Part shown: in pieces, positions 9,163 through 20,057 of the stretch
How the letters are laid out: every line of letters starts with the position of its first letter
Position numbering within the stretch: the stretch's first letter is position 1
NCBI RefSeq assembly: GCF_036898825.1
Contig: NZ_JARUND010000001.1
Span: 2,790,001 to 2,854,000, forward strand
From: Streptomyces sp. B21-083
GTDB taxonomy: Bacteria; Actinomycetota; Actinomycetes; Streptomycetales; Streptomycetaceae
Reading direction: 5' to 3'
Length of the DNA stretch: 64,000 bases
Made by a program: the position numbers and the translations under genes
The notes under the pieces: model-generated
What the model was told of the DNA's origin: nothing
The model's input: the letters and a program-made list of their open reading frames with translations, nothing else
Databases searched by the model: none

Positions 9163-9740
9163 GGCTTGGCCGCCGCGATGACTCGACGGAACCCTTCGGT
9201 GAGCTGCTGCGCGGTCGGTGCCGTCGTCGGGTCGAAGACGTGCTGGCAGATGAGGCCGGTCATCAGGGCGTTGTAGAACTGCCCGACGGTGTCGACGTCG
9301 TCCTCCGGCACGTCCTCCTCCCTCCCGCCGAGGAACAGCGGGATGATGCCGCGTCCCGCCTCCCGCTGGGCCTGTGCCAAGTGCTCGCGGACGGTGGGGA
9401 GTTGATCGCCCATGGCCACGATCTCCATGCTCAGGCGCCACAGGGAGTCCGGCTGCTGCATGGTGTCGATGATGTTCGACCAGACCTCCTGGAACCGGTC
9501 GAGAGAGCCGGGCTCGGTCGCTCCGGCCGTCCCCGCGGCGGGGGTGAAGTCGTCGGAGAGCCCCTCCACCAGGGAGACGTACGCCTCCGCGAGGAGCTTG
9601 TCCTTCGAGCCGTAGTGGTAGCCGATCGACGCCAGGTTGGTCCCCGACTCCTTGACGATGTCGCGCGCGGTCGTGCGCACGAAGCCCTTGTCCAGCAGGC
9701 AGCGCTTGGCGCCTTCGAGCAGATCCTCGCGATGTCCCAT
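9159..9740 (-). CDS. TetR-family repressor of the adjacent MFS efflux gene
   Basis: A 193-residue TetR protein with an N-terminal helix-turn-helix (about residues 10-55: [32 protein letters not shown]) and an all-helical ligand-binding domain. It is divergent from a 14-segment MFS transporter across a 97-nt region holding two direct repeats, one overlapping the transporter promoter. The likely role is drug-responsive repression of the transporter and itself; the ligand is unknown. Its stop overlaps the convergent PucR-type gene by 4 nt. Confidence 0.88.
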   Translation of the reverse strand: MGHREDLLEGAKRCLLDKGFVRTTARDIVKESGTNLASIGYHYGSKDKLLAEAYVSLVEGLSDDFTPAAGTAGATEPGSLDRFQEVWSNIIDTMQQPDSLWRLSMEIVAMGDQLPTVREHLAQAQREAGRGIIPLFLGGREEDVPEDDVDTVGQFYNALMTGLICQHVFDPTTAPTAQQLTEGFRRVIAAAKP

Positions 9741-9765
9741 GCGACCACCCTACCTCGCGATCCAT

Positions 9766-9830
9766 ACGAACGTCCTAGACAAACGAATTACACGAGCGTT
9801 CTAGACAACCGTTTAAGACGCCCGTACAGT
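9766..9830 (+). promoter_or_regulatory. MFS promoter with repeated TetR operator boxes; mRNA probably leaderless
   Basis: Two direct repeats, ACGAACGTCCTAGACAAACG (9766-9785) and ACGAGCGTTCTAGACAACCG (9792-9811), match at 17 of 20 positions and are spaced 26 nt. TAGACA (9802-9807), inside the second box, and TACAGT (9825-9830) form a promoter with a 17-nt spacer. Transcription would start at or just before the ATG at 9838, and there is no ribosome site, so the message is probably leaderless. A repressor on the second box would cover the -35 element. Confidence 0.6.
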
Positions 9831-9837
9831 CGCTGCC

Positions 9838-11385
9838 ATGACCAACTCGACGAACCCGACGAGCTCGACCGCTTCCCCCGGCCTCCGCGCCGGGCGCCGC
9901 GAATGGACAGCGCTCGGTGTGCTGATGCTGCCGCTGCTGCTGGTCTCGATGGACGTCTCCGTCCTCTACTTCGCGGTCCCCTCGATCAGCGCCGACCTGG
10001 AGCCGACCGGCACCCAGCAGCTGTGGATCTTCGACATCTACGCCTTCGTCCTGGCCGGCCTGCTGATGACGATGGGCTCGCTCGGCGACCGCATCGGCCG
10101 CCGCAGGCTCCTCCTCATCGGCGCCGCCGCCTTCGGTGCGGGCTCGCTGCTCGCCGCCTACGCGAACAGCGCCGAGACCCTGATCGCGGCCCGCGCGGTC
10201 CTCGGCATCGGCGGCGCGACCCTGATGCCGTCGACGATGGCGCTGATCCGCACGATGTTCCGGGACCCGGGACAGCGCGCCAAGGCGATCGGTATGTGGT
10301 CCGGTGTGATGACCGGTGGTGTCGCCCTGGGCTCGGTGATGAGCGGACTGCTGGTCGAGTACTTCTGGTGGGGCTCGGTCTTCCTGGTCAACCTGCCCGC
10401 GATGGCACTGCTGCTGGTCCTCGGCCCGATCCTGCTCCCCGAGTCGAAGAACCCGAACCCGGGCCGCTTCGACCTCCTCAGTGTCCCCCTGTCGATGGCC
10501 GCCGTGCTCCCCGTGATCTACGGCCTCAAGGAGATCCCGTCGGAGGGCTGGCACACGCAGTACGTCCTCTCGGTGACCGTCGGCCTGTTCTTCGCGTACC
10601 TCTTCGTCCAGCGCCAGCGCACGGCCGCCTCACCCCTCATCTCCCCCGCGCTGTTCCGGGGCCGGGGCTTCGGCCCGGCCGTCGTGCTGAACCTGATCTC
10701 GGCGTTCGCGATGATGGGCTCGGCGTACTTCACCACGCAGTACCTGCAGTCGGTGCTCGGCAAGAGCTCCCTCGAGGCCGCGCTGTGGAGCCTGCTGCCG
10801 GCGGTCCTGGTCGGCATCGCCGCACCGCTCGCCGCCGCCCTGGTCCAGCGGGGTGTGGAGCGCGCCCACGTCGTCGCCGGCGGCTTCGCCACGGCGGCCG
10901 GCGGATACGGTCTGCTGGCCCTGGTCGGAACGGACTCGATGTGGCTGGTGCTGGGCGGCGCGGGAGTCCTCGCGGCCGGCATCGTCACCGTGATGTCGCA
11001 GATGATGGACCTGGGCCTGAGCACCGCCCCCGTCGACAAGGCGGGCGCGGCCTCCTCCCTGCTGGAGACGGGCGCGGAGTTCGGCGGCGCGCTGGGCATG
11101 GCCGTACTGGGCTCGATCGGTACGGCGGTCTACCGCCACGACATCCCGGCTTCGGCGCCCGCCTCGGCCCACGAAACCCTGGGCGGTGCCCTGGCAGTGG
11201 CCCACCGGCTCCCGGCGCGCACGGGAGACGCGCTGATCACGGCGGCCAGGGAGGCGTACACCCACGGAATGCAGGCGGCGGCGATCGCGGGGATGGTGCT
11301 CGCCCTGGGAGCGGCCGTACTGGCGGCACGGGCTCTGCGCGGGGTGACCGTACGGGAACCGGCCCCGGAGGACTGTCACATCTAG
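9838..11385 (+). CDS. MFS drug exporter, DHA2 (EmrB/QacA-like, 14 membrane segments)
   Basis: A 515-residue proton-coupled multidrug efflux protein of the inner membrane. A short polar N-terminus is followed by 14 predicted helices. Motif A of the family is seen as GSLGDRIGRRRLLL in the first cytoplasmic loop, and motif C-like glycines and prolines occur in helix 5 (GVALGSVMSGLLVEY). The DHA2 subfamily is indicated by length and by the GVMTGGVALG and AGAASSLLETGAEFGGALG segments. It is divergent from a TetR gene, its likely repressor. Substrates cannot be read from sequence. Confidence 0.9.
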   Translation: MTNSTNPTSSTASPGLRAGRREWTALGVLMLPLLLVSMDVSVLYFAVPSISADLEPTGTQQLWIFDIYAFVLAGLLMTMGSLGDRIGRRRLLLIGAAAFGAGSLLAAYANSAETLIAARAVLGIGGATLMPSTMALIRTMFRDPGQRAKAIGMWSGVMTGGVALGSVMSGLLVEYFWWGSVFLVNLPAMALLLVLGPILLPESKNPNPGRFDLLSVPLSMAAVLPVIYGLKEIPSEGWHTQYVLSVTVGLFFAYLFVQRQRTAASPLISPALFRGRGFGPAVVLNLISAFAMMGSAYFTTQYLQSVLGKSSLEAALWSLLPAVLVGIAAPLAAALVQRGVERAHVVAGGFATAAGGYGLLALVGTDSMWLVLGGAGVLAAGIVTVMSQMMDLGLSTAPVDKAGAASSLLETGAEFGGALGMAVLGSIGTAVYRHDIPASAPASAHETLGGALAVAHRLPARTGDALITAAREAYTHGMQAAAIAGMVLALGAAVLAARALRGVTVREPAPEDCHI

Positions 11386-11395
11386 GGCAACGAAA

Positions 11396-11436
11396 AACGC
11401 CGGGTGAGCTGAGAAAACCTCAGCTCACCCGGCGTT
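11396..11436. terminator. Bidirectional intrinsic terminator between the MFS gene and serA
   Basis: A perfect 18-bp stem (AACGCCGGGTGAGCTGAG and its complement) with a 5-nt AAAAC loop starts 10 nt after the MFS stop. On the minus strand it is followed by a short U-run, so it is a good factor-independent terminator for serA and also serves the convergent MFS gene. Confidence 0.9.
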
Positions 11437-11469
11437 CACGTACAAGCGCCGCCCAGGCATCTCAGCCCG

Positions 11470-11535
11470 TCCGGCGATTGAGGACGAGGCCGTTCAGGCC
11501 GAAGCGGGGGCCCGGGGGCGGCAGCCCCCGGGCGA
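11470..11535. repeat. Streptomyces dispersed GC-rich intergenic repeat, single copy
   Basis: The segment TCCGGCGATTGAGGACGAGG and its continuation (a GGGGGC-rich hairpin ending GCAGCCCCCGGG) matches a sequence found in many Streptomyces intergenic regions. Two inverted copies of the same family form the 191-bp element at 42603-42793. Here it lies just after the serA stop and before the terminator. Confidence 0.7.
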
Positions 11536-11542
11536 CGGTCAC

Positions 11543-13132
11543 CTACACAAGGTTGACCGATCGAGCGGACGTCGCGCCGATCTCCTCGGCCACTTCCGCC
11601 AGCACGCCGGGGGCAACCGTGTCGTCGACGGTCAGGACGGCCAGCGCCTCGCCGCCCGCCACCGACCGGGAGACCTGCATCCCGGCGATGTTGATCCCCG
11701 CCTCACCGAAGATCCGGCCGACCGTGCCGACGACGCCGGGCCGGTCCGCGTACCGGTACACGACCATGTGGTCGGCGAGCGCGAGGTCGACGTCGTACTC
11801 GCCGACCGCGACGATCTTCTGGTGGTGCTTGGGACCGGCCAGCGTGCCGGAGACCGACACCTCCTCGCCGCTGCCGAGCGTGCCACGCACGGTCACGACG
11901 TTACGGTGGTCCGCGGACTCCGAGCTGGTCGTCAGCCGTACCTCGACGCCGCGCTCCTGGGCGAACAGCGGCGCGTTGACGTACGAGACGGTCTCGTCGA
12001 CGACGTCCTCGAACACACCCTTGAGCGCGGAGAGTTCGAGCACCTTGACGTCGTGCTGGGTGATCTCGCCGTACACCTCGACGTCGAGGCGGACCGCGAC
12101 CTCGCCCGCGAGCGCGGTGAAGATGCGGCCGAGCTTCTCGGCGAGCGGCAGACCCGGCTTGACGTCCTCGGCGATGACCCCGCCCTGGACGTTCACCGCG
12201 TCCGGGACCAGCTCACCGGCGAGCGCCAGCCGCACCGAGCGGGCGACGGAGACACCGGCCTTCTCCTGCGCCTCGTCCGTGGAGGCGCCGAGGTGCGGGG
12301 TGCAGACGACCTCGTCGAGCTCGAACAGCGGGGAGTCCGTGCAGGGCTCCTTCGAGTACACGTCGAGGCCGGCGCCGGCGACGCGGCCTTCCTTGAGCGC
12401 CGAGTACAGCGCCTCCTCGTCGACGATCCCACCGCGCGCGGCGTTCACGATGCGCACCGACGGCTTGACCTTGTGCAGCGCCTCGTCACCGATGAGACCG
12501 ACCGTCTCGGGGGTCTTGGGCAGGTGCACGGTGATGAAGTCGGAGACTTCCAGCAGCTCGTCGAGGGTGAGGACCTTCACGCCCATCTGCGCGGCTCGCG
12601 CGGGCTGGACGTAGGGGTCGTAGGCGACGACCTTCATGCCGAACGCCGACATGCGCTGGGCGACCAGCGCGCCGATCCGGCCGAGGCCGACGACACCGAG
12701 GGTCTTCTCGGCCAGCTCGACGCCGGTGTACTTCGAGCGCTTCCACTCGCCGTTCTTCAGCGCGGAGTTGGCCTGCGGGATGTGCCGCGCGGTGGCCAGC
12801 AGCAGACCGCAGGCCAGCTCGGCGGCGGTGACGATGTTCGAGGTCGGGGCGTTGACGACCATCACGCCGGCCTTGGTGGCGGCGGCGACGTCCACGTTGT
12901 CCAGGCCGACGCCGGCTCGTGCGACGACCTTCAGTTTGCGGGCGGCGGCGACCGCCTCCGCGTCGACCTTGGTGGCCGAGCGGATCAGGATCGCGTCGAC
13001 GTCGGCGATGGCCGGGAGCAGTTCGGCTCGGTCCGCTCCGTTGCAGTGCCGGATCTCGAAGTCCGGGCCGAGCGCGTCGACGGTCGCGGGCGACAGCTCT
13101 TCAGCGATGAGTACGACAGGTTTCGAGCTCAC
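11543..13132 (-). CDS. serA: D-3-phosphoglycerate dehydrogenase SerA
   Basis: First committed step of serine synthesis: NAD-dependent oxidation of 3-phosphoglycerate. The 529-residue long form has a catalytic and Rossmann region (VVGLGRIGALVAQR nucleotide loop; catalytic Arg in NAARGGIVDE and His in CTPHLGAST). An intervening ASB domain (about 320-450) and a C-terminal ACT domain (YRYADRPGVVGTVGRIFGEA) follow; the ACT domain usually binds serine for feedback inhibition. The GTG at 13132 (product VSSKPVVLIAEEL) has GAGG about 6 nt upstream and gives the usual length. It lies upstream of no cotranscribed gene; a strong terminator follows. Confidence 0.95.
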   Translation of the reverse strand: MSSKPVVLIAEELSPATVDALGPDFEIRHCNGADRAELLPAIADVDAILIRSATKVDAEAVAAARKLKVVARAGVGLDNVDVAAATKAGVMVVNAPTSNIVTAAELACGLLLATARHIPQANSALKNGEWKRSKYTGVELAEKTLGVVGLGRIGALVAQRMSAFGMKVVAYDPYVQPARAAQMGVKVLTLDELLEVSDFITVHLPKTPETVGLIGDEALHKVKPSVRIVNAARGGIVDEEALYSALKEGRVAGAGLDVYSKEPCTDSPLFELDEVVCTPHLGASTDEAQEKAGVSVARSVRLALAGELVPDAVNVQGGVIAEDVKPGLPLAEKLGRIFTALAGEVAVRLDVEVYGEITQHDVKVLELSALKGVFEDVVDETVSYVNAPLFAQERGVEVRLTTSSESADHRNVVTVRGTLGSGEEVSVSGTLAGPKHHQKIVAVGEYDVDLALADHMVVYRYADRPGVVGTVGRIFGEAGINIAGMQVSRSVAGGEALAVLTVDDTVAPGVLAEVAEEIGATSARSVNLV

Positions 13133-13325
13133 GTGTGTCCTCACTCAGTCCTATGCGGACGGCCGTCCCGACGGCCGCAGGCGGTGGAGGGTGCTACCGC
13201 GTGGAAGACGCACGACGCTGTGGGCCTGACGCGAAGGTAGTACGGCAGTGTAGTGGCGCGGCGAGGGCGTCCTCACGCCAGTGCGGAAGGATCACCCACA
13301 CGTGCGGAACCCCGGGCAGACAGCC

Positions 13326-13361
13326 GGGCCGTGACACCGGTCGACACCGGAGTCACGGCCC
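13326..13361 (-). terminator. Terminator hairpin after ilvC
   Basis: A perfect 10-bp stem (GGGCCGTGAC and GTCACGGCCC) with a 16-nt loop starts 12 nt past the ilvC stop. No U-run. It separates ilvC from serA, which is transcribed in the same direction. Confidence 0.65.
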
Positions 13362-13372
13362 GACCGACGGCG

Positions 13373-15017
<1,645 letters not shown>

Positions 15018-15037
15018 GTCTCTGGGGTCTCTCTCGC

Positions 15038-16885
15038 TCAGTCGTCTTCGTTGTCGCCGAAGTCGGGGCGGACGTCCCGGGCGGCCAGGATCTCGTCGTT
15101 GGAGGTGCCGGCGGCGACCATCGGCCACACCATCGCGTCCTCGTGGACGATGAAGTCGATCACGACGGGGCGGTCGTTGACCGAGTTCGCCTCCTCGATG
15201 ACCTTGTCGAGGTCGTCCGGGGACTCGCAGCGGATCGCGTAGCAGCCCATCGCCTCGGACAGCTTGACGAAGTCCGGGACGCGGGTGCCCTTGGCGTCCG
15301 GATTGACGTCGTTCGGCCCGGAGTGCAGGACGGTGTTGGAGTAGCGCTGGTTGTAGAACAGGGTCTGCCACTGGCGGACCATCCCGAGGGCGCCGTTGTT
15401 GATGATGGCGACCTTGATCGGGATGTTGTTGAGCGCGCAGGTGGTGAGTTCCTGGTTGGTCATCTGGAAGCAGCCGTCGCCGTCGATCGCCCAGACCGTA
15501 CGGTCCGGGGCGCCGGCCTTGGCGCCCATCGCAGCCGGGACCGCGTACCCCATCGTCCCGGCGCCGCCGGAGTTCAGCCAGGTCGCGGGCTTCTCGTACT
15601 GGATGTAGTGCGCGGCCCACATCTGGTGCTGGCCGACGCCCGCCGCGAAGATCGTGTCCTCGGGGGCGAGCTGTCCGATGCGTTCGATGACGCGCTGCGG
15701 GGAGAGCGAGCCGTTGTCGGGCTGCTCGTAACCCAGCGGGTAGGTCTCGCGCCAGCGGTTGAGGTCCTTCCACCAGGCGGTGTAGTCGCCGGTCTGGCCC
15801 TCGCTGTGCTCCTTCTGCACCGCCTGGACCAGGTCGGCGATGACCTCGCGGGCGTCCCCGACGATCGGGACGTCGGCGGCGCGGTTCTTGCCGATCTCCG
15901 CCGGGTCGATGTCGGCGTGGACGATCTTGGCGTGCGGGGCGAAGCTGGACAGCTTGCCGGTGACGCGGTCGTCGAAGCGGGCTCCGAGGGCGACGATCAG
16001 GTCGGCCTTCTGCAGCGCGGTGACGGCGGTGACCGCACCGTGCATGCCCGGCATTCCCACGTGCAGCGGGTGGCTGTCGGGGAATGCGCCGAGCGCCATC
16101 AGGGTGGTGGTGACGGGCGCTCCGGTGAGCTCGGCGAGAACCTTGAGCTCGGCGGTGGCGTGTGCCTTGAGGACACCGCCGCCGACGTACAGGACGGGCC
16201 GCCTGGCGGCGGTGATCAGCTTGGCGGCCTCGCGGATCTGCTTGGCGTGCGGCTTGGTCACCGGGCGGTAGCCGGGCAGGTCGTGCGCCGGCGGCCAGGA
16301 GAACGTCGTCTGCGCCTGCAGCACGTCCTTCGGGATGTCCACGAGGACGGGTCCCGGCCGGCCGGTCGAGGCGATGTGGAACGCCTCGGCGATCGCCTTC
16401 GGGATGTCCTCCGCCTTGGTGACGAGGAAGCTGTGCTTGGTGATCGGCATGGTGATGCCGACGATGTCCGCCTCCTGGAAGGCGTCCGTGCCGATCGCCT
16501 TGGAGTTGACCTGACCGGTGATCGCGACCAGCGGCACGGAGTCCATCATCGCGTCCGCGATCGGCGTGACCAGGTTGGTGGCCCCCGGGCCCGAAGTGGC
16601 CATGCACACGCCCACCTTGCCGGTGGCCTGCGCGTAACCGGTGGCCGCGTGACCGGCGCCCTGCTCGTGCCGGACGAGCACGTGCCGCACCCGCGTGGAG
16701 TCCATCAGCGGGTCGTAGGCGGGAAGGATCGTGCCGCCGGGAATGCCGAATACCGTCTCGGCCCCGACCTCCTCAAGCGAGCGGATGAGGGACTTCGCAC
16801 CCGTGACGTACTCGGGGGCGGACTGCTGTCCTCCGGAACGGGGCCGCGGCTGCGGGTGACTGGCCCCGGTGGCCTGCTCGGTCAT
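15038..16885 (-). CDS. ilvB: Acetolactate synthase large (catalytic) subunit IlvB
   Basis: TPP-dependent condensation of pyruvate with pyruvate or 2-oxobutyrate, the first common step of branched-chain amino acid synthesis. The 615-residue protein has three TPP-enzyme domains. Seen are the catalytic Glu in [16 protein letters not shown], the FAD-domain region, and the TPP/Mg motif [12 protein letters not shown]...IINN. The ATG at 16885 (product [10 protein letters not shown]) is preferred to an ATG two codons upstream because GAGAAG then lies at a usable distance. The upstream leader holds a peptide and an attenuator, so expression is probably controlled by charged Ile/Leu/Val-tRNA levels. 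Confidence 0.96.
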   Translation of the reverse strand: MTEQATGASHPQPRPRSGGQQSAPEYVTGAKSLIRSLEEVGAETVFGIPGGTILPAYDPLMDSTRVRHVLVRHEQGAGHAATGYAQATGKVGVCMATSGPGATNLVTPIADAMMDSVPLVAITGQVNSKAIGTDAFQEADIVGITMPITKHSFLVTKAEDIPKAIAEAFHIASTGRPGPVLVDIPKDVLQAQTTFSWPPAHDLPGYRPVTKPHAKQIREAAKLITAARRPVLYVGGGVLKAHATAELKVLAELTGAPVTTTLMALGAFPDSHPLHVGMPGMHGAVTAVTALQKADLIVALGARFDDRVTGKLSSFAPHAKIVHADIDPAEIGKNRAADVPIVGDAREVIADLVQAVQKEHSEGQTGDYTAWWKDLNRWRETYPLGYEQPDNGSLSPQRVIERIGQLAPEDTIFAAGVGQHQMWAAHYIQYEKPATWLNSGGAGTMGYAVPAAMGAKAGAPDRTVWAIDGDGCFQMTNQELTTCALNNIPIKVAIINNGALGMVRQWQTLFYNQRYSNTVLHSGPNDVNPDAKGTRVPDFVKLSEAMGCYAIRCESPDDLDKVIEEANSVNDRPVVIDFIVHEDAMVWPMVAAGTSNDEILAARDVRPDFGDNEDD

Positions 16886-16964
16886 CGGCATTCTCTTCTC
16901 GATGCTGAGGGTTTTTGCGAGTTTTGTACGGTCTGCGTTGCTGTCCGACCGGTGCCGGTGCAAC

Positions 16965-16998
16965 AAAAAACCCCTCGTGCCGTGAGGCAAGCGAGGGG
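16965..16998 (-). terminator. ilvB attenuator (intrinsic terminator in the leader)
   Basis: On the minus strand CCCCTCG pairs with CGAGGGG across a 14-nt loop (16971-16998) and is followed directly by six T residues (16965-16970). It lies about 80 nt before the ilvB start and 56 nt after the leader-peptide stop. A U-run is uncommon in this genome and supports true intrinsic termination. Together with the leader peptide it makes a classical ribosome-controlled attenuator. Confidence 0.85.
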
Positions 16999-17054
16999 AG
17001 CGCGCCGGGTGCGGTCGCTGGAAGTTCCGGGTCTGTCCGAAACCTTCACCAGCG

Positions 17055-17096
17055 TCAGCCGACGCGCTTTCCAAGTACGAGAATTCGGGTGCGCAT
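17055..17096 (-). CDS. ilvB leader peptide, 13 residues with an Ile-Leu-Val-Leu run
   Basis: A 13-codon frame encodes [13 protein letters not shown] and has a GGGGGAGGG ribosome site about 8 nt upstream. Codons 5-8 are ATT CTC GTA CTT; three of these four are rare in such GC-rich genomes, so scarcity of charged Ile-, Val- or Leu-tRNA should stall the ribosome there. The terminator at 16965-16998 follows. The peptide begins only 33 nt after the stop of the upstream GGDEF gene. A perfect TTGACA lies at 17128-17133 and a CATAAT at 17154-17159, but neither has a well-spaced partner, so the promoter is uncertain. Confidence 0.85.
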   Translation of the reverse strand: MRTRILVLGKRVG

Positions 17097-17129
17097 AGGG
17101 TCGACCCTCCCCCCGGCACGCACCGACTG

Positions 17130-20057
17130 TCAAGTGGGTGGGACGGGAGTCTCATTATGTGAACGGAGGGCTGTTCCGCCTCCGAAAACAGCGGGCACAC
17201 CTGTACTTGTGTACACCCCGGAACCGCCGCCCGCGAACGCGGGCTCGGCCGGTCCGTGCGGCACCGGATAGCGGCCGGTGGACAGGGCCCGGCGCAGCCG
17301 GTACTCGTCCAGCGGCCCGGAGAAGGCCATGCCCTGGCCGTGCGTGCAGCCCATCGCGCGCAGGGCGACCACCTGCTCCGGCAGGTCCACCCCGTCGGCC
17401 ACGGACGGCAGCCCGAGGTCGGTGGCGATTCTGAGCAGTCCACTGGTGATCTTGCGCAGCTTCGTGGACTCGACGACACCCTCGACCAGACCGCGGTCGA
17501 GTTTCAGTACGTCGACGGGGAGCCGGCGCAGCGCTGTGATCGGCGCGTAGCCGCTGCCGAAGCCGTCCAGCGCGATCCGTACGCCGAGCAGCCTGAAGGC
17601 GTTCAGCCGGCGCTCCAGCTCGTCCAGGGAGACCCGGGGGTCGGTGTCCGTCAGCTCGATCTCCAGGGCGCCCGTGGGGAGCCCGTGGCGGGTCAGCAGG
17701 GTCTCGATCGATCCCAGGGGCAGGGAGCGGTCGAGGAGCCGCCGGGCGCTCATCCGGACGGCGACGGGCACGGCGAGCCCGGTCGCGGCGCGTTCGGCGG
17801 CCTGTTCGACGGCCTCCTCCAGCGTCCAGCGGTCCAGCTCGGCGGTCTTGTCGCTGTCCCCGGTGACGCGCAGGAACTCGGCGGGCGTGAAGAGGACGCC
17901 CTGGGAGGAGCGCCAGCGCGCCTGGGCGGAGACCGAGGTGATCCGGCCGCTCTCCAGCGCCACCACGGGCTGGTGCAGCAGCGCGAACTCGCCGTCGTGC
18001 AGGGCGGCACGCAGGCGCGTGGCCAGCTCCGCCTTCCGTACGACGTCCTGCTGCATCTGGGGCGCGTACAGCTCTACGCGGCCCTTGCCGGAGGCCTTGG
18101 CGCGGTACATCGCCAGGTCGGCGTTGCGCAGCAGCTCGCCCGCGCCGAGGCCGGGTTCGGCGAAGGCGACGCCGATGGAGGCGTTGACCCGGACATCGTT
18201 GCCGCCGATGTCGTAGGGCTGCGAGAGGGTGAGCCGCAGCCTGTTGGCCAGTTCCCCTATCTGGCGTTCGCGTGCGGCACGGTCCCGGGTGCCGTCTCCG
18301 ACGATCAGGGCGGCGAACTCGTCACCGCCGAGGCGGGAGGCGGTGTCCCCGTAGCGGACCGCGTCGTGGAGCCTGCGGGCGGCCTGGACGAGCAGTTCGT
18401 CCCCGGCCTGGTGCCCGATGGTGTCGTTGACGGCCTTGAAGCCGTCGAGGTCGATGAAGAGGACGGCCGTGCCGCGGTCGGTGGAGCGGCGGCCGGACAG
18501 GGCCTGCTGCACGCGCTGGGTGAAGAGGGCGCGGTTGGGCAGGTCGGTGAGGGGGTCGTGTTCGGCGTTGTGCTGCAACTGGGCCTGGAGGCGCACCCGT
18601 TCGGTGACGTCCCGGCTGTTGAAGATGAGGCCGCCGTGGTGCCGGTTGACGGTGGACTCGACGTTCAGCCAGCCTCCGTCGCCGGACTTGAAGCGGCACT
18701 CGATGCGGGTGGTGGGTTCCTCGCCGGGGCTGGCCGCGAGGAAGCGGCGGACTTCGTGCACCACACAGCCCAGGTCCTCCGGGTGGATGAGATGGGCCAG
18801 CTCGGTGCCGACGAGGTCCTCCGCGGACCGTCCGTAGACCCCGGCGGCGGCCGGGCTGACGTACCGGAGCATCCCGCTCGGAGCGGCGATCATGATGACG
18901 TCGCTGGAGCCCTGCACCAGGGAGCGGAAGTGGTTCTCCTTCTGGGCCAGTTCCTGGGTGAGGGTGATGTTGTCGAGCAGCATGATGCCCTGGCGCACGA
19001 CGAGCGCGAGAACGACGCCACCCGCGGTGATGAGCACCACGCGGTCGGGGCTGCGGCCGTTGAGCACGTTGTAGAGGACGCCCAGCGTGCACACGGCGGC
19101 GGCCAGATACGGCGTGAGCGCGGCCAGCGAGCCGGTGATGGGCCGGGTGGCCGGATACCGGCTGTGATCGCCTCCCGGTGCGGGCGGCTGCCCCTGCCCG
19201 GGTACGGTGGCCCGGCCCTGGCGGGGTACGGGCCGGGGTCCCCCGGGCCCGCCCGGGTGCTGCCGCCCGGGGCGGTGTTCGTGCACCACGCGCGTGTGCC
19301 CGTCGGATCCGCCCGGGCCGCCGGGGCCGGACCGGACCCAGGGCGCGTACGCCAGGAGCAGCGAGCCCGCGAACCAGCCGGCGTCGAGCAACTGGCCCGA
19401 GTGGTAGTTGCTGTGCATCAGGGGCGAGGTGAACAGGGCGTCGCAGCCCACGGTCAGGGCGAGCGCGCCGATGGCGGTGTTCGCGGCGGAGCGGTTCACC
19501 GTGGAGCGCCGGAAGTGCAGCGAGAGCACCATGCTCACGAGGGCGATGTCGAGCAGCGGATAGGCGAGCGACAGCGCGGCGTGCGCGACGCTCGGCCCGT
19601 CGAACTTCGCCGCCTGGGCGAGGGCCAGGCTCCACGACAGGGTGAGCAGCGAGCCGCCGATCAGCCAGGCGTCGAGAACCATGCAGACCCAGCCGGCCTT
19701 CGTCGCCGGTCGCTTGGCGAGGACCATGAGTCCCACGATGGCGGGCGGGGCGAAGCACAGGAAGAACAGGTCGGCCAAGCTGGGGCTGGGCACATCCTGG
19801 TCGAGCACGATCTCGTACCAGCCCCAGACGAGGTTGCCCAGGGACGCCATGGCGGACGACAGCGCGAACAACAGCCACGCCAGTCGAAAGCGGATACGGC
19901 GGCGGGCGTAGACGAAACAGGACACGGCCGCGATGGCCGCGGCGGCGCTCAGCCCGAAGTCGCCCATGATGAGGGCGAGTCGGGGAGAGCCCCAGCCGAG
20001 CGCGGAGCCGACGGCGTATCCCGCGCAGACCAGGGCCAGTACGAGCTGCGCGACCAT
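17130..20057 (-). CDS. Membrane PAS-GGDEF-EAL cyclic-di-GMP protein with a degenerate EAL domain (CdgF-like)
   Basis: A 975-residue sensor. About ten hydrophobic segments (residues 1-390) are interrupted by a Pro/Gly/Arg-rich loop near 265-320; a PAS domain (about 395-510), GGDEF domain (about 520-690) and EAL domain (about 700-940) follow. The cyclase signature RLGGDEF is intact and a product-inhibition RxxD (RYGD) sits five residues before it. The EAL domain lacks key residues: the EAL Glu position is Ser (TSVSAQARW), the Asn of the VNVS motif is Arg (VRMS), DDFG is DGFG and EGVE is DGVD. It is therefore predicted to be a cyclase with a non-catalytic EAL module. The ATG at 20057 has AAGGGA upstream. 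The CdgF name is from memory of Streptomyces gene order. Confidence 0.88.
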   Translation of the reverse strand: MVAQLVLALVCAGYAVGSALGWGSPRLALIMGDFGLSAAAAIAAVSCFVYARRRIRFRLAWLLFALSSAMASLGNLVWGWYEIVLDQDVPSPSLADLFFLCFAPPAIVGLMVLAKRPATKAGWVCMVLDAWLIGGSLLTLSWSLALAQAAKFDGPSVAHAALSLAYPLLDIALVSMVLSLHFRRSTVNRSAANTAIGALALTVGCDALFTSPLMHSNYHSGQLLDAGWFAGSLLLAYAPWVRSGPGGPGGSDGHTRVVHEHRPGRQHPGGPGGPRPVPRQGRATVPGQGQPPAPGGDHSRYPATRPITGSLAALTPYLAAAVCTLGVLYNVLNGRSPDRVVLITAGGVVLALVVRQGIMLLDNITLTQELAQKENHFRSLVQGSSDVIMIAAPSGMLRYVSPAAAGVYGRSAEDLVGTELAHLIHPEDLGCVVHEVRRFLAASPGEEPTTRIECRFKSGDGGWLNVESTVNRHHGGLIFNSRDVTERVRLQAQLQHNAEHDPLTDLPNRALFTQRVQQALSGRRSTDRGTAVLFIDLDGFKAVNDTIGHQAGDELLVQAARRLHDAVRYGDTASRLGGDEFAALIVGDGTRDRAARERQIGELANRLRLTLSQPYDIGGNDVRVNASIGVAFAEPGLGAGELLRNADLAMYRAKASGKGRVELYAPQMQQDVVRKAELATRLRAALHDGEFALLHQPVVALESGRITSVSAQARWRSSQGVLFTPAEFLRVTGDSDKTAELDRWTLEEAVEQAAERAATGLAVPVAVRMSARRLLDRSLPLGSIETLLTRHGLPTGALEIELTDTDPRVSLDELERRLNAFRLLGVRIALDGFGSGYAPITALRRLPVDVLKLDRGLVEGVVESTKLRKITSGLLRIATDLGLPSVADGVDLPEQVVALRAMGCTHGQGMAFSGPLDEYRLRRALSTGRYPVPHGPAEPAFAGGGSGVYTSTGVPAVFGGGTALRSHNETPVPPT

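Noticed and set aside
8181..12614. 1477-codon plus-strand frame spanning the regulator, TetR, MFS and serA
   Set aside because: An effect of high GC leaving alternative frames open; its translation is low-complexity and it crosses well-supported genes on both strands.
17128..17159. TTGACA (17128-17133) and CATAAT (17154-17159) as the ilvB promoter
   Set aside because: On the minus strand CATAAT precedes TTGACA, so they cannot form one promoter, and neither has a good partner at 16-18 nt; the real promoter is left open.
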